This document shows positions 8,467-17,031 of a stretch of DNA of 64,000 bases, in pieces. The position numbers and the translations under genes are program-made. Origin of the DNA: [Mycobacterium] nativiensis (lineage in GTDB: Bacteria; Actinomycetota; Actinomycetes; Mycobacteriales; Mycobacteriaceae); NCBI RefSeq assembly GCF_020172685.1, contig NZ_CP083986.1:4358158-4422157 (forward strand), written 5' to 3'. The number at the start of each line of letters is the position of its first letter. Within the stretch, counting starts at the first letter, position 1. The notes under the pieces are model-generated. The model had not been told where the DNA came from. It worked only from the letters and a program-made list of their open reading frames with translations, and did no database searches.

Positions 8467-8480
8467 TAGCCAATCGGCTA
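8467..8480. promoter_or_regulatory. Third operator copy TAGCCAATCGGCTA before the TetR gene
   Basis: Thirteen of 14 bases match the two operators at 7815-7851. The site ends 10 bp before the TetR start and overlaps the last codon region of the MeaB-like gene. It indicates autoregulation of the TetR from an internal promoter. Confidence 0.75.
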
Positions 8481-9347
8481 CTCCGCTAACAGCCGCTCCG
8501 CAGCGGAGTACGGATCGGCTTCGCCGTCGGCGACGCGCTGCGCGAGCCGGTCCAGTTCGGGATGGCTGCGCAGCCGCGTCTGGGCCAGCGACAGGATCTG
8601 GGCGCGCGTGCGAGCCAACCGGCGTTCGCGACTGTCGGTGCGATGGTGGGCGTCGATCGCCTCAACAAGATCCCCGACGCCCTCCCCCTGCGAGGCGATC
8701 ATGGTGAGGATCTGTGTCCCCGCGGGCGCCAACTCGGCCCGCAGATCACGTACCGTCTGGGCGGCGCCCTCCCGGTCGGCCTTGTTCACCACCACCACGT
8801 CGGCGATCTCGAGCAGTCCCGCTTTGGCGGCCTGAATCGCATCTCCGGCACCGGGATTGAGTACGACGACGGTCGGATCGGCCATCGCGGCGACTTCGAC
8901 CTCGGACTGCCCCACCCCGACCGTCTCCAACAGCAGCACGTCATAACCAAGGGCCGCGAGCAGCCGGATGGCCCCGGGGACCGCCGCCGACAGGCCGCCC
9001 AGGTGTCCACGCGCTGCCAGCGAGCGGATCAACACCTGGGGGTCCTGGACATGCGCGGCCATCCGGATGCGGTCGCCCAGCAGCGCCCCGGAACTGAACG
9101 GTGATGACGGATCGACCGCCAGCACCGCGACCCGCATGCCCTGTTGTCGATAGGCCCCGACCAGCGCTCCGACCGTGGTTGATTTGCCCGCACCCGGCGG
9201 ACCGGTCACCCCGATCACTCGGGTGGTGGCCGGCGGAAGCGCGTCGAGCACGTCGGCGCGCCGCTCTCCTTCGACCATGCTGAGCAGCCGGCCGGTGGCG
9301 CGGACCGAACCGGCCCGCGCGGCGGCGAGCAACTCGGCGACCGTCAT
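8478..9347 (-). CDS. meaB: MeaB/ArgK-type GTPase chaperone of B12-dependent acyl-CoA mutase
   Basis: 289 residues of the G3E GTPase family. The P-loop GPPGAGKST is at residues 49-57, VDPSSPFSSGALLGDR follows, the LLETVGVGQSEVEVA switch motif is present, and NKAD is the guanine-specificity motif. Family members load and protect adenosylcobalamin in methylmalonyl-CoA mutase and related mutases. It is a little shorter than the usual 310-330 residues, mainly at the N terminus. No mutase gene is in the window, so it is detached from its usual mutAB partner and may be a second copy dedicated to this region. It starts 7 bp after the hydratase stop, in the same operon. Confidence 0.9.
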   Translation of the reverse strand: MTVAELLAAARAGSVRATGRLLSMVEGERRADVLDALPPATTRVIGVTGPPGAGKSTTVGALVGAYRQQGMRVAVLAVDPSSPFSSGALLGDRIRMAAHVQDPQVLIRSLAARGHLGGLSAAVPGAIRLLAALGYDVLLLETVGVGQSEVEVAAMADPTVVVLNPGAGDAIQAAKAGLLEIADVVVVNKADREGAAQTVRDLRAELAPAGTQILTMIASQGEGVGDLVEAIDAHHRTDSRERRLARTRAQILSLAQTRLRSHPELDRLAQRVADGEADPYSAAERLLAE

Positions 9348-9354
9348 CGCAGCA

Positions 9355-10122
9355 TCAGTTCTTGTTCGCGGTGAGCCGATCGATGATGCTCGCGAAATCG
9401 TCGGTCTTGAAGGATTGGTCTTCGGCCATGTTCGCGAAATCCAGGGTGGCCAGCACGGCTCGCTCCAGGTGGATGTTCAGCAGTCGCTTGGTGCTCTCCA
9501 CCGCCTGGCGGGGCAGTTCGGCGATCCGGCCGGCGCAGGAGATGGCCTCGGCCAGCGGATCTTCCACGACGTGGTTGGCCAAGCCCAGTTCTGCCGCCCG
9601 GGCGGCCGGAATGCGGGCGCCGGTCAGCGCGTACTCCTTGGCCAGCAGCAGACTCATCTGCAGGGGCCAGGTCAGCGGGCCGCCGTCGGCGGCGACCAGG
9701 CCCACCTGGACATGGGGATCGGCCAGGTAGGCAGTCTCGGACATATAGACGATGTCGCTCAGCGCGACCAGGCTGCAACCCAGTCCGACGGCAGGACCGT
9801 TGACCGCGGCGACCACCGGGGTCCGGCAGCGCGCCATGCCGAGCACGATGTCCCGGCCGTGGGCAATCGTCTTGGCGCGCAACGCCTCGTCGCGACGCAG
9901 CTCGTCGAGGTAGCCGAAGTCGCCCCCGGCGGAGAAGGCCCGGCCGCTGCCGGTCAGCACCGCCGCCCGCGCGTCGCGGTCTTGCTCCAGCCGCGGCCAC
10001 AACTGTGCGAGCCCGGTGTGCAGCGCGTCGTTGACCGCGTTGAGTGCGTCGGGCCGATTGAGGGTGATGATGCGCAGCGGTCCCTGCGCGCGGACGTCGA
10101 TTTCGTCAGGCATGTCATACAT
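9355..10122 (-). CDS. Enoyl-CoA hydratase/isomerase family protein (crotonase fold)
   Basis: 255 residues, the usual crotonase length. The oxyanion-hole motif region SAGGDFGYL and the AAVNGPAVGLGCSLVALSD helix are present. By eye the first catalytic glutamate of enoyl-CoA hydratase is replaced: the PEI position reads PHV here. The second glutamate (AKEYALTG) is kept. The reaction may therefore be an isomerisation, hydrolysis or other crotonase chemistry rather than simple hydration. GGAAGGAG lies 6 nt before ATG 10122. It lies between an acyl-CoA dehydrogenase and the MeaB-like gene in a beta-oxidation operon. Confidence 0.88.
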   Translation of the reverse strand: MYDMPDEIDVRAQGPLRIITLNRPDALNAVNDALHTGLAQLWPRLEQDRDARAAVLTGSGRAFSAGGDFGYLDELRRDEALRAKTIAHGRDIVLGMARCRTPVVAAVNGPAVGLGCSLVALSDIVYMSETAYLADPHVQVGLVAADGGPLTWPLQMSLLLAKEYALTGARIPAARAAELGLANHVVEDPLAEAISCAGRIAELPRQAVESTKRLLNIHLERAVLATLDFANMAEDQSFKTDDFASIIDRLTANKN

Positions 10123-10179
10123 TTCAGACTCCTTCCATAGTCGTGACCCGCTTCACCCGGACTTCGTCCGCGTTCGCGA

Positions 10180-11280
10180 TCACGACGTCAATCCCAGGAT
10201 TCGACCGGCGATGATGTTCTTCTGGATCTGCGAGGTCCCGCCCATCACACTCTGGGCGCGACTGTAAAGGTAGGCGCTGAGCAGGTCGGGATCATCGGTC
10301 CCACCCACCGCCAGTGCGGCGTGGCCGACGGACTGTTCCACCCAGGTCATCAGCAACTTGTCCAGCGAACCCTCCGGTCCGTGATTGAGCCCGTCGAGCT
10401 GTTCGGAAAGCCGACGCCGCACGTGTAGCCGCAGCATCTCGGTCTGCACCGCCGCCCAGGCGAGGTCCTCGGGAATCTCCATGCCGGCGCGGTCGATTCG
10501 GCCTGCCATCTGGCGGACCAGCTTGCCGTAGCGCGCGGAGTAGCCCAGCGTGGAGGGCTCGCGTTCGTGGCCGACCACCGTCATCGCCAGCTTCCAGCCC
10601 TCCCCCGGCTCCCCGACCATCTGGCTCGCCGGCACCGTGGCGCCGTCGAAGAGCACCTGGCCGAATTCGGTGGTGACACCGTTGATCATTCGCAGCGGCC
10701 GCTGTTCGATGCCGGGCTGGTGCATGGAGATGACGAATGCCGAGATACCCCGGTGCCGCGGCGCGTCCTTGTCGGTACGGGCCAGCAGCAGGCACCAGTC
10801 GGCGACATCGGAGTAGCTGGTCCAGATCTTGTGGCCCTGGATTATGTAGTTGTCGCCGTCGCGGGTTGCGGTCGTGGTCAGCGACGCCAGGTCCGAGCCG
10901 GCGCCGGGCTCGGAAAAGCCCTGACACCAGCGCTGCGTGCCGTCGATCATGCCGGGCAGAAAGCGCTGCTGCAGTTCTCCACTGGCGTGCCGGCCCAGGC
11001 CGACGACCAGATATCCCAGGCTGGGCCTCGGCGGCGCTCCGGCTCGCGCCAGCTCCTCGTCGACGATCACGTCGTAGACCGGCGGCAGGTCCTGCCCGCC
11101 GTACTGACTCGGCCAGGACACCCCGAAGAACCCGGCGGAATACAGTGCCTGATGCCACTCGCCCTGACGCGTCCAGTATTCGTCGTCCCCGGCCGCGGGG
11201 AACGCACTCGCATTGCGGCTCAACCAGTCCCGCAACCGATCACGGAACTGGGCTTCAGGCCGGGAGTCACGAAAGTCCAT
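10180..11280 (-). CDS. Acyl-CoA dehydrogenase (likely large subunit of a heteromeric pair)
   Basis: 366 residues. The GFSEPGAGSDLASL signature lies near residue 125 and VMGGTSQIQKNIIAGRILGL closes the protein. The preceding gene encodes a shorter acyl-CoA dehydrogenase of 301 residues and the two overlap by 14 bp. Adjacent, overlapping FadE pairs in steroid-degrading actinobacteria form alpha2beta2 enzymes for bulky acyl-CoA substrates; this arrangement suggests the same here, though that is inference. It belongs to the minus-strand operon starting at the acyl-CoA ligase (13563). Confidence 0.9.
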   Translation of the reverse strand: MDFRDSRPEAQFRDRLRDWLSRNASAFPAAGDDEYWTRQGEWHQALYSAGFFGVSWPSQYGGQDLPPVYDVIVDEELARAGAPPRPSLGYLVVGLGRHASGELQQRFLPGMIDGTQRWCQGFSEPGAGSDLASLTTTATRDGDNYIIQGHKIWTSYSDVADWCLLLARTDKDAPRHRGISAFVISMHQPGIEQRPLRMINGVTTEFGQVLFDGATVPASQMVGEPGEGWKLAMTVVGHEREPSTLGYSARYGKLVRQMAGRIDRAGMEIPEDLAWAAVQTEMLRLHVRRRLSEQLDGLNHGPEGSLDKLLMTWVEQSVGHAALAVGGTDDPDLLSAYLYSRAQSVMGGTSQIQKNIIAGRILGLTS

Positions 11281-12172
11281 CGGCGATCTCCTTCATCGTC
11301 ACCGACCACAGACCGGTGGACACCAACGCGCGCCGCAGATAGACATGCGCCAGGCAGTCCCAGGTGTTTCCGATACCGCCGTGAACCTGGATCGAGGTCT
11401 CGCAGACGGTCCGTGCGGCGCGTGCGCAGTAGACCTTCGCGATGCGGGCGGCGTGCACCGCCTCGGCGCCGGATGCTTCGTCGACCGACCAGGCGGCGTG
11501 CCGCAACACGCTGATCGAGCCCTCGATCAACGCCAGGCCCTCGGCCAGCAGGTGGCCGACGGCCTGATAGGACCCGATCGGTTTGCCGTACTGTTCGCGG
11601 ATCTTGGCGTAGTCGCACGCCAGCGCGTGCGCACCACGCGCGGTGCCGACCAGGTCGGCGCAGGTGGCCACCAAAGCCAATGCGTGCCAACGCAATGCGT
11701 CTTCGGCGGACAGCTCCCCCACCGGCTGCGGAGCCTGCGCCAGGCCGGCGCCGGCCCGGGTCAGGTCTGCGCCCGGCTGGACCGCGGCCAACGGCGCGGT
11801 CAGCACGACGCCGTCACGCACCATCACGGCCGCGATCGCGCCGTCAGCCTCGATGGCCCGGTCCCCCACCGCAACCGTGTGCGGGCCGGGCCCAAGGCTG
11901 ACATGGCGGCCCAGATCGTCGGCGAGCACGCGACCGAGAAACGGCACGTCGACCAGGCCCCGGCCGAACTCCTCGACGACGACCGCCACCTCGACACCGG
12001 ACGCGCCGTCGGAACGCAGCGAGCGCCAGGCGGTCGCAGAGACCGTGCTCTCCAGTCGCCGCACCCGATTGGCGTCGTCGAGGTCGGCGACGGAGCCGAG
12101 TCCGAGGTCATCGGCGAGCTTGGCCGCGGCATCCCGCAGCTGTCGCTGTTCAGCAGTCAGCCGGACATCCAT
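11267..12172 (-). CDS. Short acyl-CoA dehydrogenase (likely small subunit of the pair)
   Basis: 301 residues, clearly an acyl-CoA dehydrogenase but shorter than the standard 380. The N-terminal helical domain starts at VRLTAEQRQLRDAAAKLA, the REQYGKPIGSYQAVGHLLA helix is standard, and the C terminus has VHGGIGNTWDC rather than the usual GGTSEIQR. These features match small FadE partners of heterotetramers. ATG at 12172 overlaps the end of the acyl-CoA ligase gene by 16 bp, and its own end overlaps the next dehydrogenase by 14 bp, so translation is probably coupled through the three genes. Confidence 0.88.
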   Translation of the reverse strand: MDVRLTAEQRQLRDAAAKLADDLGLGSVADLDDANRVRRLESTVSATAWRSLRSDGASGVEVAVVVEEFGRGLVDVPFLGRVLADDLGRHVSLGPGPHTVAVGDRAIEADGAIAAVMVRDGVVLTAPLAAVQPGADLTRAGAGLAQAPQPVGELSAEDALRWHALALVATCADLVGTARGAHALACDYAKIREQYGKPIGSYQAVGHLLAEGLALIEGSISVLRHAAWSVDEASGAEAVHAARIAKVYCARAARTVCETSIQVHGGIGNTWDCLAHVYLRRALVSTGLWSVTMKEIADGLS

Positions 12173-13563
12173 AGGCGCTCCTTGAGAACTCGACGCAATA
12201 ATTTTCCGGACGGCAGCCGGGGTATCTCGGGTACCACCACCACCCGGTGAAGGCGCTTGTACGACGCGAGCCGATCGCTGACCAGCCCCGCCAGCTCGTT
12301 CTCGCCGACCGGTGCGCGCAGTGCGACCGCCGCGACGACCGCTTCCCCGTCGACCGGGTCCGGTACCCCGAACACCCCGCAGTCGATGACCGCCGGATGC
12401 GCGTGCAGCACCGCCTCGATCTCCGCGGGGGCGACCTGAAAGCCGCGGACCTTGATCATCTCCTTGGCCCGGTCGGTGATCCGCAGCCAGCCGTCGCCGT
12501 CGAGGTAGCCGATGTCGCCGGTGCGAAACCAGCCGTCGCACAAGACTTCCGCGCCTGCGTCGGCGGGAAGGTAGCCGACCATCAGCGAGTCGGCCCGGGC
12601 CCGGATCTCACCGACCTGACCCGCTGCCAGCGACGCCCCGGTCTCGGCGTCCACCACTTGCAGGTCGACTCCGGGAACCGGACGTCCGACGGCATCGAGT
12701 ACCGAGTCGTCCAGCGCGCTGCACGCGATCACCGGCAGCTCACTGGTGCCGTAGGCCGGGACCCAGCGCACCCCGGCACGTCGGGTGACGGTGTCGGCGA
12801 CGGCGGCCGTCACCGGGGTGGCGCCCCAGACGATGAACCGCAGCGAGGACAGGTCGAACGACTGCAGGTCCGGGTGTGCGGCCATTGCCAGGGCGATCGG
12901 CGCGACCGCCATCTCCACGGTGATCCGGTCGGCCTCGATCGAGGCCAGCATCGCGTCGACGTCGAATCGGCGGTGCAGCCGCAGCCGGGCCCCGACGTGC
13001 AGGGCGGTGAGGATGTTGAGCAGGCCCAGGATGTGCGACGGCGGCGTCATGACCTGGATCCGGTCGGCGGCGGTCAGGCACAGCGCATCGCGCCAGTGCC
13101 GGACCGCGGCGCGCAGCGAATCGTGGGTGTGCCGAACCGCCTTGGGCAGCCCGGTGGTGCCGGAGCTGAACACCAGCAGGGCGTCGGCGTCACCCGGCGG
13201 TGGGTCGCCGATCGGTTCGCCGGCGGGTATCGGCTCATCCAGCCGGCGCATCGCCATCAGTTCGGCCAGCACCGGGTGGTCGCCGAGTGCGTGTTCGGGC
13301 CGGGTCAGCGCAAGGGCGTGCGCCACCTCGTCGCGCTTCCAGGAGGGGCTGATCAGGACGGCGGCCGCACCGAGGCGCCAGATGGCGTGCAGCGCGACGA
13401 CGAACTCCGGCCGGCTCGACGCCATCAGGGCCACCCGGCCGCCCGCGGTCACCCCGTCGGCGGCCAGCACCGCGGCCAGCCCGCCGGACTGCGCGTCGAG
13501 TTCCGGCAGCGTGTACTGCCGGTCCTCGAACACAAGCACCGCGGAGGGCGATCCTGAAAACAT
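12157..13563 (-). CDS. Acyl-CoA ligase (FadD / AMP-forming synthetase)
   Basis: 468 residues of the ANL superfamily, activating a carboxylic acid to acyl-CoA through an acyl-AMP. The nucleotide-binding VFSSGTTGLPKAV lies near residue 130, the hinge motif GWLRITDRAKEMIKVRGFQV near 375, and the catalytic lysine motif PSGKLLRR near the C terminus. It is on the short side for FadD proteins. It is the first gene of an operon continuing with two acyl-CoA dehydrogenases, a crotonase and MeaB. A perfect operator palindrome lies 24 bp before its ATG, shared with the divergent reductase gene. The substrate is unknown. Confidence 0.92.
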   Translation of the reverse strand: MFSGSPSAVLVFEDRQYTLPELDAQSGGLAAVLAADGVTAGGRVALMASSRPEFVVALHAIWRLGAAAVLISPSWKRDEVAHALALTRPEHALGDHPVLAELMAMRRLDEPIPAGEPIGDPPPGDADALLVFSSGTTGLPKAVRHTHDSLRAAVRHWRDALCLTAADRIQVMTPPSHILGLLNILTALHVGARLRLHRRFDVDAMLASIEADRITVEMAVAPIALAMAAHPDLQSFDLSSLRFIVWGATPVTAAVADTVTRRAGVRWVPAYGTSELPVIACSALDDSVLDAVGRPVPGVDLQVVDAETGASLAAGQVGEIRARADSLMVGYLPADAGAEVLCDGWFRTGDIGYLDGDGWLRITDRAKEMIKVRGFQVAPAEIEAVLHAHPAVIDCGVFGVPDPVDGEAVVAAVALRAPVGENELAGLVSDRLASYKRLHRVVVVPEIPRLPSGKLLRRVLKERLWMSG

Positions 13564-13586
13564 TTGAGAACATCCTATCGGTTTGA

Positions 13587-13601
13587 GAGAATAATATTCT
13601 C
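13587..13601. promoter_or_regulatory. Operator-like palindrome GAGAAT-AAT-ATTCTC
   Basis: A perfect inverted repeat with the same arms and spacing as the site at 1822-1836. It sits in the 71-bp gap between the divergent acyl-CoA ligase (start 13563) and reductase (start 13635) genes. One regulator could control both from here, probably the TetR at 1955-2608. Confidence 0.65.
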
Positions 13602-13634
13602 ACTTGCGAAGAACGCAAGCCGTAAGGAGTGCAC

Positions 13635-14645
13635 ATGACGGCCACGCAGATGTTCCAGCGGGCAACCGTGACGCGGGTCATCACCGAGACCGCCGACGCC
13701 CGCACCTTCGTGCTGGCCCCCCACGAGGCTCCGTTCCACTACCGGGCGGGCCAGTACTGCACGCTGCGGGTGCAGGTCGGCGACGAGGAGCTGTACCGGT
13801 CCTACTCCATGTCCAGTGCCCCGGAGACCGACACCGAGCTGATGACCACCGTCAAACGGGTTCCGGGCGGCAGGGTGTCGAACTGGCTGCTGGACAACGT
13901 GACCGAGGGCGACGAGTTGACCATGACCCGCGCGACGGGCACTTTCTGCCTGGACTCGACGGATGCTCCGCTGCTGGGTTTCGCCGGCGGCAGCGGGATC
14001 ACGCCGATCCTGTCGCTGGCCAAGAGCGCCTTGGCCGGCACCGCGCGCCCGGTACGGCTGCTGTGCGCCGACCGGGACTCCTCGTCGGCGATCTTCGACC
14101 ACGCCCTGGCCGAGCTCGCCGCCCGCCATCCCGGCCGGCTGTCGATACAGCGCCATCGCGACACCGAGCACGGACTGCTCGACGCGGCCGCCGTCGCCGC
14201 GTTCGTGGGCGTGGACACCGGCGCGGACTGTTACCTGTGCGGCCCGGAGGGCTTCATGGCGGTGGTGCGGGCCGCCTGGCCCGGCCCGGGACGGCTGTTC
14301 GCCGAGGACTTCGACCCCGCCGTGCCGGCGGCTGCCCCGCCGCCGGCCGACGCCGGAGCCGCCACCGAGCTGGACGGCACCGTGACGATCCACCTCGGGC
14401 GAAAGACCGCGTCGGTGCCCCGGGTCGCCGGCGAGACCCTGTTGGGCAGCGCCCGGCGGGCGGGCCTGGCACCGCCGTTCTCCTGCGAGGCCGGCAACTG
14501 CGGCACCTGCATCGCCCAGATCACCGAGGGCAGCGCGACCATGATCAACAACACGGTGCTCGACGACGACGAGGTCGCCGACGGCTACATCCTGACCTGC
14601 CAGGGTGTGCCGGACAGTGCATCGATCACGGTGCACTACGAGTGA
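13635..14645 (+). CDS. FAD/NAD(P) oxidoreductase with C-terminal 2Fe-2S ferredoxin domain
   Basis: 336 residues in three domains: an FAD-binding barrel with the RSYSMSS motif near residue 55, an NAD-binding domain with GFAGGSGITP, and a plant-type 2Fe-2S ferredoxin domain with CEAGNCGTC plus a downstream Cys in ILTCQG. This layout (like KshB or PaaE/HmpX reductases) transfers electrons from NAD(P)H to a Rieske oxygenase or other monooxygenase. AAGGAG lies 5 nt before ATG 13635. It is the natural electron donor for the Rieske oxygenase at 19705-21105, which has no reductase in its own operon. It meets the convergent aldehyde dehydrogenase with no gap. Confidence 0.92.
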   Translation: MTATQMFQRATVTRVITETADARTFVLAPHEAPFHYRAGQYCTLRVQVGDEELYRSYSMSSAPETDTELMTTVKRVPGGRVSNWLLDNVTEGDELTMTRATGTFCLDSTDAPLLGFAGGSGITPILSLAKSALAGTARPVRLLCADRDSSSAIFDHALAELAARHPGRLSIQRHRDTEHGLLDAAAVAAFVGVDTGADCYLCGPEGFMAVVRAAWPGPGRLFAEDFDPAVPAAAPPPADAGAATELDGTVTIHLGRKTASVPRVAGETLLGSARRAGLAPPFSCEAGNCGTCIAQITEGSATMINNTVLDDDEVADGYILTCQGVPDSASITVHYE

Positions 14646-16070
14646 CTAGGCGCCCCCGTAGCCCAAAGTGCTCTTGGTCTCCAGGTATTCGTGGAATCCG
14701 GCGTCGCTCCACTCGCGACCGTTGCCGCTGCGCTTGTAGCCGCCGAACGGTGCGTTCAGGTCGAAGGCGTGGTTGATCGCCACCCAGCCGGCCCGGATCC
14801 GGCGGGCGAGTCCCCGCGCGGCATCGATGTCGGCGCCCGAGACGTAGCCGGCCAGGCCGTACTCGGTGTCGTTGGCGATCTCGACGGCCTCGTCGAGGTC
14901 GTCATAGCCCAGGATGCACAGCACCGGGCCGAAGATCTCTTCGCGCGCGATCGTCATCTGGTTCGTCACGCGCGCGAAGACCGTCGGCCGGACGAAGTAG
15001 CCGGTGTCGAGCCCGGCCGGCCGGCCGGCGCCGCCGGCGGCGACCGTGGCGCCCTCGGCGATACCCTGCTCGATCAGGCCCTGCACCTTGGCGAACTGCG
15101 CCGCTGAGGCCACCGGGCCGATCGCCGTCACATCCTCGGGGTCGCCGACCTTCACCTGTTCGGCGACCGCATGGGCGATCGCGATGGCCTCGTCCATCCG
15201 GGAGTTCGGCACCAGCATCCGCGATGGCGCGTTACAGCTCTGCCCGGAGTTGACCATCATGGTCGACACCCCGGCGGTGACGCTGTCGACGAAGGCGTCG
15301 TCGTCGAGCACGATGTTGGCGCTCTTGCCGCCCAGCTCCTGGGTCACCCGTTTCACGGTCGGCGCGGCGTTCTCGGCCACCGCGACGCCGGCCCGGGTGG
15401 AGCCGGTGAACGACACCATGTCGACGTCCGGGTGCGCCGACAGCGCCACGCCCACTCCGGGACCGTCGCCGTTGACCATGTTGTAGACGCCGGCCGGGAC
15501 GCCCGCGGCGTCCATGATCTCGGTGAAGATATAGGCCGAGAACGGCGCGACCTCAGAGGGTTTGAGCACCATGGTGCAGCCGGTCGACAATGCCGGGTAG
15601 ACCTTCACCGCGATCTGGTTCAGCGGCCAGTTCCACGGCGTGATGAGACCGCATACCCCGATCGGCTCGCGCTCCACCAGGGTGTCGCCGCGCTGCTCGC
15701 TGAACGAGAAGTTCTTGAGCGCGTCGATGGCCGTGACGAGGTGACCGGCCCCGAGATTGACCTGGACGCCGGCGGCCAGGCTGGGCGGCGCCCCCATCTC
15801 CTCGCTCACCGCGTCGGCCAGGTCGCCGCTGCGCCGTTGGTATTCGGCGAGGATCGACTGCAGCAGGTCCAGCCGCTCCGCCCGGCTGCTCTGCGACCAG
15901 CTGGTGAAGGCACGGCGGGCCGCGGCGACCGCGAGGTCGACGTCTGTTGCCGAGCCGAGTGCGATCTTCCCGCAGACCTTTTCGGTGGCCGGGTTGTCGA
16001 CGTCGAGCGTTTTCGCCTCGGTCGGGTCCACCCACCGGCCGTCGATGTAGAACTGGGTGTATTCGCGCAT
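14646..16070 (-). CDS. NAD(P)-dependent aldehyde dehydrogenase
   Basis: 474 residues with the complete catalytic set: Asn in ITPWNWP near residue 147, Glu in TQELGGKSAN near 245 and nucleophile Cys279 in NSGQSCNAP. The C-terminal FGGYKRSGNGRE motif is normal. ATG at 16070 is preferred (GAAGGAG 7 nt upstream), with an in-frame GTG directly before it. It is the last gene of the six-gene oxygenase operon, 16 bp after the SDR. It probably oxidises an aldehyde made by ring opening or by the upstream oxygenases, feeding a carboxylate to the acyl-CoA ligase. The substrate is inferred only from context. Confidence 0.93.
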   Translation of the reverse strand: MREYTQFYIDGRWVDPTEAKTLDVDNPATEKVCGKIALGSATDVDLAVAAARRAFTSWSQSSRAERLDLLQSILAEYQRRSGDLADAVSEEMGAPPSLAAGVQVNLGAGHLVTAIDALKNFSFSEQRGDTLVEREPIGVCGLITPWNWPLNQIAVKVYPALSTGCTMVLKPSEVAPFSAYIFTEIMDAAGVPAGVYNMVNGDGPGVGVALSAHPDVDMVSFTGSTRAGVAVAENAAPTVKRVTQELGGKSANIVLDDDAFVDSVTAGVSTMMVNSGQSCNAPSRMLVPNSRMDEAIAIAHAVAEQVKVGDPEDVTAIGPVASAAQFAKVQGLIEQGIAEGATVAAGGAGRPAGLDTGYFVRPTVFARVTNQMTIAREEIFGPVLCILGYDDLDEAVEIANDTEYGLAGYVSGADIDAARGLARRIRAGWVAINHAFDLNAPFGGYKRSGNGREWSDAGFHEYLETKSTLGYGGA

Positions 16071-16086
16071 CACAACACTCCTTCGA

Positions 16087-17031
16087 CTACTGGGGTTTCT
16101 CGGCTTGTTCTGTCTGGGCCATCCCGAAGCTGTATCGGATATGTGCGGTGTGCCCGTCCGGCACCACCGGGAAGATCACCGGTTCGGCGACGTCGCGAAT
16201 CTCCTCGATCCGCGCGTCGACGTCCTCGATCGACCAGGACCGTTGGTACACACCGGGGCTCTCGACCAGCGCGGCGCGGGCTACCCGCCCGGCCAGGGCG
16301 ATCAGCACTTCACCGGTGACCGAGCAGGATTCGTGCGCGAGCCAGCCGACCACCGGCGCGACCAGCTCGGGTTCCATCGGCGGATACGCCGAGGTGTCGA
16401 TGCCCTCGGCCATCCGGGTCACCGCCGCCGGAACCACCACGTTGCACCTAACGCCGTGAGCTGCGCCCTCCAGCGCCGCGACGTTGCTCAGCCCGATCAC
16501 GCCGGCCTTCGCGGCGGCATAGTTGGCCACGTCGGCGTTGCCGTAGATTCCGCCGATCGACGAGGTCAGCACCATGCGACCGTAGCCTGCGTCACACATG
16601 GCGCCAAAGGCCGCCCGCACCACATGGAACGCACCCCGCAGATGCACGTCCAGGACCGCGTCGAAGTCTGCCGAACTCATCTCGCGTAACGGGGCCCGGC
16701 GGACGTTTCCGGCATTGTGGATCAGGGCGTCGATCCGTCCGTAGTGCTCCAGTGCGGCGCCGATGATCGCCTCGCCGCCTTCGGGTGTGGCGACCGACGC
16801 GGTGCAGGCCACCGCAGCACCGCCCGCTTCGCGGATCTCGGCGGCGACCCGCTCGGCCGGGTCCTCGCGGGCACCGTCACCGGTGAGATCGGCACCGGTG
16901 TCGTTCACCACGACAGCGGCTCCCCGCTGCGCCAGCAGCTGCGCGTAGGCGCGACCCAGTCCCCGGCCGGCCCCGGTCACGACGGCTACGCGGCCGTCGA
17001 AATTCAGACCCGCAGCCTGGTTTCGGCTCAA
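16087..17031 (-). CDS. Short-chain dehydrogenase/reductase
   Basis: 314 residues. The cofactor motif TGAGRGLG is at residues 19-26, and the catalytic triad is Ser158, Tyr171 and Lys175 (YAAAK). The N-terminal part resembles the (R)-3-hydroxyacyl-CoA dehydrogenase domain of peroxisomal-type multifunctional enzymes, with about 60 extra residues at the C terminus compared with classical 250-residue SDRs. It overlaps the dioxygenase gene by 4 bp, so it is part of the six-gene operon. It likely oxidises a hydroxy group produced by an upstream oxygenase; the substrate is unknown. Confidence 0.9.
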   Translation of the reverse strand: MSRNQAAGLNFDGRVAVVTGAGRGLGRAYAQLLAQRGAAVVVNDTGADLTGDGAREDPAERVAAEIREAGGAAVACTASVATPEGGEAIIGAALEHYGRIDALIHNAGNVRRAPLREMSSADFDAVLDVHLRGAFHVVRAAFGAMCDAGYGRMVLTSSIGGIYGNADVANYAAAKAGVIGLSNVAALEGAAHGVRCNVVVPAAVTRMAEGIDTSAYPPMEPELVAPVVGWLAHESCSVTGEVLIALAGRVARAALVESPGVYQRSWSIEDVDARIEEIRDVAEPVIFPVVPDGHTAHIRYSFGMAQTEQAEKPQ

